Assembly (NCBI GenBank): GCA_028583605.1
Contig: CM053331.1
Location: forward strand, 41,237,283 to 41,301,282
Source: Dastarcus helophoroides
Lineage: Eukaryota; Arthropoda; Insecta; Coleoptera; Bothrideridae
DNA length: 64,000 nt
Direction: 5' to 3'
The position numbers and the translations under genes were made by a program. This document shows, piece by piece, positions 20,777 through 32,430 of this stretch; position 1 is the first letter of the stretch; the number at the start of each line of letters is the position of its first letter. The notes beneath the pieces were generated by a model. That model did no database searches. It had not been told where the DNA came from and saw only the letters and a list, made by a program, of their open reading frames with translations.

Positions 20777-20959
20777 CGCATAAACCGTGGAAGGACACCA
20801 AAATACCTTCGAGGAGCAATATTAAAAGTAAAAGTTGCCACATATACGCTTCGAGCCGTTGTCGCCCTGTCGCGGGGCCAGCGTCATAAAGGGATGACTC
20901 TGGATCTGTTATCGATGGACTTCTGGAAGTTTGATGACAGCAATTGGCGCTGGTGCTGA
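20777..20959 (+). pseudogene. possible relic of a tyrosine-recombinase (DIRS/Crypton-type) ORF
   Basis: Open from after a stop at 20774-20776 to TGA at 20957-20959. Residues around LRAVVALSRGQRHKGMTLDL resemble the pattern LALxxGQRxxTLxxLDL around the first catalytic Arg of eukaryotic transposon tyrosine recombinases. The DNA is GC-richer than its neighbours. Upstream (20562-20776) other frames are open but show nothing recognisable, and no downstream HxxR or Tyr motif is seen. If real it is a broken fragment. The match is to a remembered pattern and could be chance. Confidence 0.3.
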
Positions 20960-21224
20960 TAAATAAATAATTTTATTAATAAGGACTCATCCTCACTACG
21001 TAAAAAAATAAGAAAGTCTACAGTATTTTTTATTATTTTTTAAGAAAGTTTACAATATTCTTAATTTTTGAGGAGACATCATGGACCTTCATGATTTTAT
21101 TAAAATTAAAAATTATAACAAAAATATTTATTTTTAATATTAATGAATTACTAAGATCGGTAAATTAAAGTCGAAATAGTTAGTTTATTAGGGATTAGCA
21201 ATATAATAAGTAAGTCTTTTAGTT
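20960..21224. other. AT-rich spacer
   Basis: Between the recombinase-like relic and the satellite. No feature supported. Confidence 0.5.
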
Positions 21225-24200
21225 AAAAAAATATGGTTTCATTTAAAAATGTTTACCGAGCGAAATAGAGTCGCTAGAAAATTCAAATTAAAAGTAAATG
21301 TAGCCAAGGAATATATTATTAAGTAGAAAAATCAGCAGACACCAAACTTATCATATACAATGATGAAGTGATTAGAAAAATGACATAAAATTTCCAAGGT
21401 TAGAAAAAAATAAGTTCATTTAAAATTTTCTAGCGAACGTAATAGTGATACTAAAATAATGAAATTTCGTAGAAGTCTAGCCAAGGGATGTATAATAAAG
21501 TAAAAAAATTAACAGACACCAAACTTACCATATACAATGATGAACTGATTAAAAAATATACCAGACAAATTTCGAGGTTAGAAAAAAAGCAAGTTCATTA
21601 AAAAATGTCTAGCGAACGTAATAGTGTCACTAAAGTAATGAAATTTCATACAAGTGTAGCTAGGAGATATACAATTAAGTAAAAAAATTAACAAGTCCCA
21701 AATTTATCACATACAATGATGAAGTGACTGAAAAAATGAGATATACATTTTCAGGGTTAGAAAAATACAAGCTCATTAAAGAATTTCTAGCGAACGTAAA
21801 AGTGCCTCTAAAATGATGAAATTTCGTACGACTGTAGCCAAAGGATATATAATTAAGTCAAAAAATTGACAGATACCAAATTCATCACATACAATGCTGA
21901 AGTGATTGAAAAAATAAGAGACACATTTCGCGGTTAGAAAAAAGCAAGTTCATTAAAGAATTTCTCGCGAACGTAATAGTGCCTCTAAAATTATGAAATT
22001 TTGTACAACTGTATCCAAAGGATGTATAATTAAGTAAAAAAATTGACAGATACCAAATTCATCACATACAATGCTAAAATGATTGAAAAAATAACAGATA
22101 AATTTCGAGGTTAGAAAAAAAAAACAAGTTCATTAGAAAATGTCTAGCGAACGTAATATTGTCATTAAAGTAGTAAAATTTCATACAAGCGTAGCTAGGA
22201 GACATATAATCAAGTAGAAAAATCAACAGGTTCCAAATTTATCACATATAATGATAAATTGACTGGAAAAATGACATACCAATTTTGAAGGTTAAAAAAA
22301 TACAAATTCATTAAAGAATTTCTCGCAAACGTAATAGTGCCTTTAAAATTATGAAATTTCGTACAACTGTATCCAAAGGATGTATAATTAAGTAAAAAAA
22401 TTGACAGATACCAAATTCATCACATACAATGCTGAAGTGATTGAAAAAATAAGAGACACATTTCGCGGTTAGAAAAAAGCAAGTTCATTAAAAAATTTCT
22501 ATCGAACGTAACAGTATCATTAAAGTAATGAAATTTCGTGCAAGTGTAGCTAAGAGATATATAAATAAGTTAAAAAATTAACAGGTCCCAATTTTATCAC
22601 ATACAATGATGAAATGACTGAAAAAATGACATACAAGTTTTCAAGGTTAGAAAAATACAAGTACATTAAAGAATTTCTAACGAACGTAATAGTGCCTCTA
22701 AAACGATGATATTTCGTACAACTGTAGCCAAAGGATGTATAATTAAGTAAAAAAAATTGACAGACACCAAAGTTACCACATACAATACTGAAGTGATTAG
22801 AAAAATAACATACACATTTTTTAGGTTAGATAAAACTAAGTTCATTAAAAAATGTCTAGCGAATGTAATAGTACCACTAAAATGATAAAATTTTGTACAG
22901 TTGTAGCCAAGAGATGTATATTTAAGTAAAAAAATTAACAGGCACCAAACTTATCACATACAATAATGAAGTGATTAGAAAAATGACATACAAATATTCA
23001 AAGTTAGAAAAAAATAAGTTCATTTAAAATTTTCTAGCGAACGTAATAGTGCTACTAAAATACGGAAACTTTGTACAAATTTAGCCAAGGGATGTATAAT
23101 GCAGTAAAAAAATTAACAAATACCAAACTTACCACATACAATGCTGAAATGATTAAAAAATGAGAGACAAATTTCTAGATTAGAAAAATAAGCAAGTTCA
23201 TTAAAAAATGTCTAGTGAACGTAATAGTTTCACTAAAGTAATAAAATTTCGTACAAGTGTAGCTAGGAGATATATAATTAAGTAAAAATATTAACAGGTC
23301 CCAAATTTATCACATACAATGATGAAGTGACTGGAAACATGACACAAATTTTCAAGGTTAGAAACATACAAGTTCATTAAAGAATTTCTAGCGAACGTAA
23401 TAGTGCCTCTAAAACGATGAAATTTCGTACAACTGTAGCTAATGGATGTATAATTAAGTAAAAAAATTGACAGACACCAAAGTTACCACATACAATGCTG
23501 AAGTGATTAAAAAATAACAGACAAATTTCGAGGTTAGAAAAAAAGCAAGTTCATTAAAAAGTGTCTAGCGAACGTAACAGTATCACTAAAGTAATGAAAT
23601 TTCGTACAAGTGTAGCTAAGAGACATACAATACAGTAAAAAAAAATAACAGACCCCAAATTTATCAGATACAATGATGAATTGATTGGAAAAATGACATA
23701 CAAATTTTCAAGGTTACAAAAAAATAGATTCATTAAAAATTTTTTGGCGAACGTAATAGTGCTACCAAAATAATAAAATTTCGTACAGATGTAGCCAAGA
23801 AATGTGTAATTAAGTAAAAAAATTAACAGACACCAAACTTATCACATATAATGATGAAGTGCTCAGAAAAGCGACAAAAAATGTTCGAGGTTAGAAAAAA
23901 GTAAGTTCATTAAAGAATTTCTAGCGAACGTAATAGTGTCTCTAAAATGATGAAATTTCATACAACTATAGCCAAAGAATGTTTAATTAAGTAAAAAAAT
24001 TAACAGACACCAAACTTATCACATACAATGCTGAAGTGATTAAAAAAATAACAGACAAATTTCGAGGTTAGAAAAAAATCAAGTTCATTAAAAAATTTCC
24101 AGCGAACGTAACAGTATCATTAACGTAATGAAATTTCGTACAAGTGCAGCTAAGAGACATATAATGAAGTAAAAAAAAAAACAGGCCCCAAATTTATCAG

Positions 24201-24780
24201 ATACAATGATGAATTGATTGAAAAAATTTCATACAAATTTTCACGGTTAGAAAAATATTAGTTCATTAAAAATGTTCTGGCGAACGTAATAGTGCTACCA
24301 AAATAATACAATTTTGTAAAGATGTAGCCAAGGAATGTATAATTAAGTAAAAAAATTAACAGGCACCAAACTTATCATATATAGTGAAGTGCTCAGAAAA
24401 ATGACACAAAAATGTTCGAGGTTAGAAAAAAGTAAGTTCATTAAAAATGTTCTAGTGAACATACTAGTGCTACTAAAACATTGAAATTTCGTACAGGTGT
24501 GGCCAAGATATTTGTCATAAAGTAAAAAAATTAACAGACTCCAAAGATATTACATACAATAATGAATTGATTAGAAATATGACCTAAACATGTTCGATAT
24601 TAGAAAAAAGTAAGTTCATTAAAAATTTTCTAGCGAACGTAATAGTGCCACTAAAGTGATGAAATTTCGTAGAGGTGTAGTCAATAGATGTATAATTAAG
24701 AAAATTGACAGGCACCAAACCTTTCACATATAATGATGAAGTTATTAGAAAAATTACATTCAAATTTTCAAAGTTAGAAA
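21225..24780. repeat. about 178-bp satellite, subfamily A, about 20 monomers
   Basis: Head-to-tail monomers with a conserved box GCGAACGTAATAGTG starting at 21433, 21612, 21790, 21967, 22147 and so on (spacing 177-180). Each monomer also has TGTAGCCAA, TATAATTAAGTA, a run of AACAGACACCAAACTTATCA type, and GAGGTTAGAAAAA. Monomers diverge by point changes and small indels. ORFs here are not genes. Confidence 0.95.
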
Positions 24781-26705
24781 AAAAACATAATAGGATCGTT
24801 AGAATACTCAAATTGTCAACATGTGTAGCCAAAGAACGTATAATTGTTAGGAAAAATTCACAAGCTTAAACCTTATCGTAGAAAGTTATGAAGCAGTTAG
24901 AAAAACGAGCAAATACGCTTTCAAAGTTAGGAAAAATCATAAGTTGATTCAAAAATTTCTGTTGAGTCTAATTGTCCCGCTAGAATATCCAAATTGCCCA
25001 CATGTGTAGCCAAAGGACTTATAATTATTAGGAAAAAATAACAAGCTTCAACCTTATCGCATAAAGTTGTGAAGCAGTTAGAATAATGAGCGTGTAACTT
25101 TTCAAAGTTCGGAAAAATCAGTAGTTGATTCAAACAGCTCAATTGAACCTAATAGTGTCTCTAGAATATTTAAATTGTTAACACATGTAGCCAAAGAATA
25201 TATAATTGTTAGGAAATATTCACAAGTTTTAATCTTATCATATAAAGTTGTAACGCAATTATAAAATTGAATGTACTAACTTGCAAGGTTAGGAAAAATC
25301 ACAAATTAATTCAAAAATTTCTACTGAACCTAATAGTCCCACTAGAATATCTAAATTGCCAACATGTGCAGCCAAAGGACTTATAATTATTAGGAAAAAT
25401 TCATACGCTTCAACTTCATTGTATAAAGTTGTGAAGCAGTTAGAATAATGAGCGTGTAACTTTTCAAAGTTCGGAAAAATCATTAGTTGCTTCAAACAGT
25501 TCTACTAAACCTAATAGTGTCGCTGGAATATTTAAATTGTGAACACATGTAGCCAAAAGATATATTATTGTTAGGAAAAATTCACAAGCTTTAATCTTAT
25601 CATATAAAAGTGTAATGTAATCATAAAATTGAGTGTACTAACTTGCAAGGTTAGGAAAAATAAGAAATTGATTCAAAAGTTTCTACTGAACCTAATAGTT
25701 CCGCGAGAATATCCAAATTGCCAACATGTGTAGCCAAAGGATCTATAATTGTTAGGAAAACGTCACAAGCTTCCACTTTATCGTATAAAAATGTGAAACA
25801 ATTAGAAAAATTAGCTTTCAAAGTTAAGAAAAATCGTAGGTTGATTCAAAAATATCTACTAAACCTAATAGCATCGTGAGAATATTTAAATTGCTAAGAC
25901 GTATAGCCAAAAAATGTATAATTGTTAGGAAAAATTCCGAAGCTTCAACCTTATTAAATAAAGTTGTAAAGCAATTAGAAAACTGCAACTTGCAAAATTA
26001 CGAAAAATCACAAATTGATTAGAAAATTTCTACTGAACCTAATAATTCCGCTAAAATATTCAAATTGCTAACATGTGTAGCCAAAGGACGTATAACTGTT
26101 AAAAAAAATTTGCAACTTTATTGTAGAAAGTTGTGAAGCAATTAGAAAATGAGCATATAACCTTTGAAAGTTAGGGAAATCATAGGTTGATTAAAATAGG
26201 TCTATTGAGCCTGATAGAGTCGCTAGAATATTTAAATTTTTAACACGTGCAGACAAAGGTTGTATAATTGCTAGGAAAAATCTACAAGCTTCAACGTTAT
26301 CATATAAAGTTGTGAAGCAATTAGAAAATTGAATGTACAATCTGGCAAGGTTAGGAAAAATCATTGATTCAAAAATGTTTACAGAGCCTAATGGTGTCGC
26401 TAGAAGATTTAAATTGTCCAAAGGTGTAGCCAAAGGACGTATAATTTGTCAGGAAAAATTCACAAGCTCAACTTTGTTACGTAACGTTGTGAAGCAATTA
26501 GAAAATTGAATGTACAATCTGGCAAGGTAAGAAAAAATCATAAGTTGATTCAAAAATGTTTACAGAGCCTAATGGTGTTGCTAGAAAATTTAAATTGTCA
26601 ACTTGTGTAGCCAAAGGACGTATAATTTGTCAGGAAAAATTTACAAGCTCAACTTTGTTACGTAAAGTTGTGAAGCAATTAAAAAAATGAGTGTACAATC
26701 TTGCA
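24781..26705. repeat. about 178-bp satellite, subfamily B, about 11 monomers
   Basis: Related to subfamily A in the same orientation, but with CTGAACCTAATAGT in place of GCGAACGTAATAGT, TATAATTGTTAGGAAAAAT in place of the AAGTAAAAAA segment, and AAAGTTGTGAAGCAATTAGA. Boxes start at 25146, 25327, 25508, 25689, 25862 and 26036 (spacing 173-181). The GTAGCCAAAGGA box is shared with A. The switch near 24780 follows a truncated monomer. Confidence 0.93.
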
Positions 26706-27692
26706 TTTGACTTTATTTCGTGTTCTTGGTCCTCTACACTTCCCAATGTGACATATTCAATTTATAGGTTTGGAAGATTTTGAGGGTTGGGGGAAAGTAC
26801 CAACTATATACAACTTCGGTACTTTACCTCCTACACTTGAATGCATTCATTAATGATTGTGTTGAGGGTTTGGTTCATTTTATTTTAATTCGGGTTGTAA
26901 GACCGAATTGTTGTGTAGTGAATATTCCGAATATTGAGCTAGAAATCTGGGATTCCTATCACTATTCGGGGGTTTGTATTGTTTATTAAATTCGATTGTT
27001 TTTGCTTTTTTTCGAAGAACCAATACACTCGCGGTAGATCAAATAAAAAAAGAGGTTGGTTTATTAACACGGTTTATTACTTGTTCACTTTTCGGTGGTT
27101 GCTTGGTTACTCTCATTGTATTTGTTGGTTACTGCCCTTAAATAAAATGTATCACCCCTTGTGACAGGGCCAAGTAAGAAAACTGGAGTAGGGCGACCGA
27201 TAGGTATACACATCATGAAAGTCAAACACTGTCCATAGGGAGAATGTTAAAGAGAGATTTAACATTGAGAGCTGATAGTGGAATAGATGGGCGGCGCCTT
27301 GTATTCTCCTACACCGGTGTAAACAATTCAACGCAGAGCGCAGCGATCAGTGCTGGTGGAGATTTCAGTAGTACATCATTAACGAGTTTTGTTGCGGGGT
27401 TACTGCTGGCAGGCAACAATTTTATTAAAATTTGCGTACCATACGCTGTTTGTTCTTTTAGTCCGTTGATTTAATCAACGTCTGAGGCAAAATAAAACTG
27501 ATATTCTTTGATAACCAAAATAAATAAACGAGATTTCTTGAGCAAAATAAATAATAATTCTAATGAAAGATATAACAAAATAACTCTTTAAACATTACAG
27601 TATAAGGAGTTCAAATAGGCCGCCAGACTGTGCTAAACAATAATCCAGTCTGTTGTAAAACTCTCGACGAGTTTTTTCTAACATCTAAACTG

Positions 27693-27721
27693 GAAGATAC
27701 GAGCATGCTGCTCGTATCTTC
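27693..27721. repeat. perfect 13-bp stem hairpin
   Basis: GAAGATACGAGCA and its exact reverse complement are separated by TGC. Isolated, with no partner feature recognised. Confidence 0.8.
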
Positions 27722-27845
27722 TCCTACTTCTGCAACGTAGGGGAATACGTTCAGCGGCCGTAGAAAACTATGGAAGGGACAATTCTTAGCGTTTTACATG
27801 GACAATGAAAATTTTTCCCTATCTGTATACTCTTCTGAAGAATTT

Positions 27846-28000
27846 CGCCTGTGGTATGGTGGACATACTTTGGTATGGTGGACATACTGAGTTACCGTGC
27901 TTTTCTCTCTAAATTTTCTTATCCTTTATACCAAATTTTCAATTCAGAAAAGTTTCGTCTCTGGTATGGCGGACATACTGAGTTACCGTGCTTTGATGTT
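27846..28000. repeat. short direct duplications (GGTATGGTGGACATAC)
   Basis: The string TGGTATGGTGGACATACT occurs twice in tandem at 27852-27890. A longer version with GAGTTACCGTGCTTT recurs about 90 bp further on, near 27962-27998. Confidence 0.75.
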
Positions 28001-28068
28001 TTGAAATTGGCCCCTTTTTTTTTCATTTTTCATTTTTGTATATTTCCTTGTATTTTATTTCTTTGCTC

Positions 28069-28103
28069 CTGAAGAAGCCCCCTACGATGGTGGGCGAAAC
28101 GTC
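28069..28103 (+). mobile_element. hammerhead-like motif, family C (Penelope-like relic)
   Basis: CTGAAGA, one extra A, stem GCCC/GGGC with an 11-nt loop, GAAA, palindrome ACGT, then C, giving a GUC cleavage triplet. Two base pairs of stem I (CT/GA) are seen next to the core. The arrangement is that of a Penelope-type hammerhead with one unpaired base at the foot of stem II. No reverse transcriptase or GIY-YIG ORF is seen nearby. Confidence 0.45.
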
Positions 28104-28576
28104 GAACACTTTAAGTAGTTCTTTGACACGGTCCAATCCGATGGAAGAAGCATATCCTGTACTTTCATTCCTCAATCTAAAACTAGCTTAGATATCTTAA
28201 TCATATACCACTTCAGTAAGTTATATTGGTGAAACAATAGTAAAATTATGCCGCGAATTAATGCCCAATGAGTTACTTTTCGTTACCAAAATAACAAAGT
28301 TTATTTTATTATTAATAAACCTAATGACAAACGTTATCTCAAGTCTTTAAAATATCTGATAACAACAAACCCAATTTAAAACCCCCAAAGCAGCGTTATT
28401 AGGCCACTGAATAATACAACTTGATAAAAGAAAAACATTATTAAATCAACATAACTCCGTATCCCTTGAACTAGTTTACAGTTAGAATGTGACCTAATAT
28501 CCCTATTGATCTAACGAAAATCCCTCACGTTCTATCCGACTAAACCACCGTTTCCAACAATAAGCAAAAGTTAGAC

Positions 28577-28833
28577 TGTGACAATTATCCTAACTTTAAA
28601 TTATTGCGCTGATCTGCGCCCCGGAGTTGCGTGCCTCGTTCGACCTGCAACAGAAGAAGGGATCGATGCCGAAGGGCCGGACCCAGACCAAACGAAAGAT
28701 ACCCTTCGCAGTCGTTCCACCAACACTGGAAACAGTGACAGCGTCATGGTCAGCAGCAGAAATGTGGGGGTCGCGTCGTATGGGTAACATTCTGATTAGA
28801 TTTTGTGATGATCAGCTCCTTGTGGTTTGGTAG
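28577..28833 (+). other. GC-richer segment with overlapping open frames, possible exon
   Basis: All about 60-70 codons long and mutually overlapping: one + frame at 28578-28787, another at 28627-28833, and a minus frame at 28596-28790. The GC content stands out from the AT-rich flanks. A GGTAAC donor-like string follows the block. I recognise no protein. It could be an exon or a transposon fragment. Confidence 0.25.
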
Positions 28834-31055
28834 TTTTGTATTTCTTTTTGTCTCATTTTGGAGTTGTTGCATTTAGAGTATTTTAGTGCACTTAGTTTCC
28901 TAACTCAGGTAGGTTGTGTTTTGAATGTTAGATTTTAGAAATATGAGGATTTGGGGAAAGTTTTCTGCTTTAATTATCTTAGTATCTTAAAACGCACTTT
29001 GCGGTCTGTTTCGAAAATTACCCAACTCTTTAAAACTATTTTTGTTTGGGATTAGTACTAATTGGGGTATAATTAATTTATCTTGAACTTTTCTACGACT
29101 TCCTACTGTTATAACTAATTTTTTTCTCCACGAGTTCGATCTTAAAGAACAGCACTCTTTATATACAAACGGACGTCCTCAAAAGATTGAAGAAATAATT
29201 GTTTACAAAACATGCAATGGAGTTGCAGCCAAATAAAATTATTCAAAAAAAAGCAATTAGCCAGTTTAAAAAATAAAACCAAATTTAAAAATATACACAT
29301 TCTTTTTAAGAATGTATTTCATTACTATTACTTGTTACTCTATATGAAAACAACCAACTGAAATTTATGTATGTAGTACACCGAAAACCAGTCATTTTTT
29401 TGTTGCTTTAAGGGTATTGTTATTTAAATTTTTCATTCACAACCGAGTAACAAAGTTGTTCCCATTATGCTTCTTTGCATTCTGCATCAAAATCAGTTTT
29501 GCATAGAGATGCATTTTACAAAAACACATTGTTGGAACTTTTTTGTAAATAGAATTAAAACTTTGTAAAACAATGTTTTTATCACTAAAACTAATTTGAC
29601 TTATTTATTGGGACAATGTAACATTCATAACTATTAAACATTATTAACGATTAAAACAACAGATATTGGAAATTCCACGATATTTCGATAAATATTTTCA
29701 ATATCTGTTGTTGTTTTAATCGTTAATAAAGTTTGATAGTGTTGCGCGTTATCGGGTCGAATGATTAACACTTTGTTAATTGTAACCACTTTTTTTCCAA
29801 CTGATTCCCGAACACTACAATTTTAATTTACTAACACTGTTTAATTAACCAAGTAATTCATTGAATAACTAACTTACACTGTTTAATGAACTAACCCTGA
29901 GGGAAAGCCAACCGCGTTTATATACCCTCCCAGTATTCTAGACTAAATCCATACAGATAAGGCTTATGGTTCACAGAAATTTGTGTAGCGATTATCTGCC
30001 GTTTGCTTCATTATCGCGGCCGCCTTCCCTTATCAAATTTTTCTAAAAAAAATTCCTTAGGTACTAAATTCTATAATTACATTTCGTTACAATACTTATG
30101 GATATTGAAGAATTCCACAAAGTAAGGGTTAGAAATGTCAATTATTTGAAGAGGATGTAGCAGTTCAATTTCATTTAATGTATTCCATTATTTTACCACT
30201 TGAGTAGGTACACAAGTACAAGTAGGTTACAAGTACAAGTAGGTACACAAGTAAACTGAAAAATATTATACTCAACCACAAGGCGTTTTTGTTTCGTTCA
30301 AACGAAATCAAACGTGGAAAGAATTTAATATTTTTCCGTTTCAGATAGAACCAGATTCACAACGTATTACTACCAATTAAAATATATGTTTAAATAGGAA
30401 ATAGGTTATTACTTAACAACTTTGGAACATCCAAGCAGCGAAAAAATATTTCATAACGTTACCATAATTAAAGATACAGTTTTATTTTTATTAACCTAGG
30501 AGTGGAAAAGTAGGTCGTTTGAAGATAAACTATAAATTCCTAGGAAATTTCCCAACTTCTGGCGATAAAAATAGTTCCCGATAAATAAAATTACCTAATC
30601 TACTTGAGCCCAATTGCTCGCAACGTTAAACAAAACTTGAAGGCGTCCAAACTGTCGATTTAATCTTATATTTTTTCAAACAACCTACTTGGAACTTAAA
30701 AATTAGTGATAACTACTCCCGTTCGCTTCGTCGAAAATTTTCTTTAAAATTAATCAACCTTTTCATGTTTTCTTTGAAAATTAATCGACATTTTCATGTG
30801 TTTTCCCATATCAAACTGATTAGAAAACACAATACGTTTTAATTTGATATTACAAATGCGAAATAATGACAACTTCCAAATCGTGTTTTTCAGAAAGGTA
30901 AGTAATCGCATGTCTTAGCATTAAACGTCTTTCATTAAAAACTTTCACTTTTTCTTTAGTCTGTATTACAAGCTTTAGCCCTCAACATGCTTCATTGCTA
31001 TTCAGTTGGACATCTTCCTTTGATAAAAAGTTACTGGAAATCTTAACATTTCACG
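28834..31055. other. AT-rich intergenic DNA
   Basis: No supportable gene. It contains the inverted repeat at 29642-29728 and short GTACAAGTAGGT repeats near 30210-30255. Everything else looks unique. Confidence 0.6.
29642..29728. repeat. inverted repeat with about 25-bp arms
   Basis: TTAACGATTAAAACAACAGA and its complement (TCTGTTGTTGTTTTAATCGT) enclose about 35 bp. The two arms differ by one GTT unit. It could be a transposon end or a foldback relic. Confidence 0.75.
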
Positions 31056-32430
31056 TAGTCTGTTATTGGTTCTTGATTGTTTTATTTTTTTATTTTTCGC
31101 TTAAAAATTCCAAATGTTGGCGCCAAGAATTCTGCCTCTGGTAAGGTTACCATTCGAGCCCTTGACTAATTATGTTTTTTAAGATACAAGCTGATTGAAA
31201 CATGACAAATGTAAAATGGAAGGACTCATTTTACCATATACTTATTAAGTATATGCATTTTACATTTGATTTCAGATTCCTATTTCATCTTGATTTAACT
31301 TAAACCAAAAGCAAACTTGCTTTCTCTTGTTACTCTGGTATCATTGACATTTATGTAGTCTGTTATTGGTTCTTGATTGTTTTATTTTTCGCATAAAGAT
31401 TCCAAATGTTCGCGCCAAGAATTCCGTCTTTGGTATGGTTACCATACGAGCCCATGACTAAGATCTAAGATAGAGCTAACTGAAACACGACGAATGTAAA
31501 ATGGAAGGACTCATTTTATATTTGATTTTATGTTCCTTTCATCTTGATTTAGCTTAAACCAAACGCGAACTTGCTGCCTCTGGTTACTCTGGTATCGTCG
31601 ACATTTCACGTAGTCTGGTATTGGTTCTTGATTGTTTTATTTTTCGCTTAAAGATTCCAAATGTTCGCACCAAGAATTCTGCCTCTGGTAAGGTTACCAT
31701 ACGAGCCTTTGACTAATTATGTTATCTAAGATACGAGCTGATTGAAACATGACAAATGTAAAATGGAAGGACTCATTTTACCATATACTTATTAAGTATA
31801 TGCATTTTACATGTGATTTCAGAGTCCTGTTTCATCTTGATTTAACTTAAACCAAAAGCGAACTTGCTGCCTCTGGTTACTCTGGTATCGTTGACATTTC
31901 ACGTAGTCTGTTATTGGTTCTTGATTGTTTTATTTTTCGCTTAAAGATTCCAAATTTTCGCGCCAAGAATTCTGTCTTTGGTATGGTTGCCATACGAGCC
32001 TTTGATTATTTATATTATCTAAGATAGAGCTAACTGAAACATGACAAATGTAAAATGGAAGGACTCATTTTATATTTGATTTTACGTTCCTGTTTCATCT
32101 TGACTTAGCTTAAACCAAACGCGAACTTGCTGCCTCTGGTTACTCTGGTATCGTCGACATTTCACGTAGTCTGTTATTGGTTCTTGATTGTTTTATTTTT
32201 CGCTTAAAGATTCCAAATGTTGGCACCAAGAATTCTGCCTCTGGTAAGGTTACCATACGAGCCTTTGACTAATTATGTTATCTAAGATACGAGCTGATTG
32301 AAACATGACAAATGTAAAATGGAAGGACTCATTTTACATTTGATTTCATGTTCATATTTCATCTTGATGTAGCTTAAACCAAACTTGCTGCCTCTGGTTA
32401 CTCTGGTATCGTTGACATTTCAAGTTGTCT
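31056..32430. repeat. satellite with alternating long and short monomers
   Basis: The landmark TAGTCTGTTATTGGTTCTTG starts at 31056, 31356, 31611, 31904 and 32167 (spacings 300, 255, 293 and 263). The first two long monomers carry an extra segment with a palindrome of about 21 bp (CATATACTTA and its complement around a T) near 31235 and 31790. Each monomer holds CCAAGAATTC, GGTTACCATACGAGCC, AAATGGAAGGACTCATTTTA and CTCTGGTTACTCTGGTATCG. Confidence 0.92.

Larger units (their letters stand above)
26706..28068. other. mixed intergenic DNA after the satellite
   Basis: No gene can be supported. A 76-codon ORF at 27244-27474 lies in a slightly GC-richer patch but resembles nothing I know. A perfect hairpin is at 27693-27721, and a short duplication lies at about 27846-28000. 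Confidence 0.5.

Noticed and set aside
26780..27474. Three ORFs of 61-76 codons after the satellite
   Set aside because: Each is short, with no motifs and no splice pattern linking them. They are expected by chance in this much sequence.
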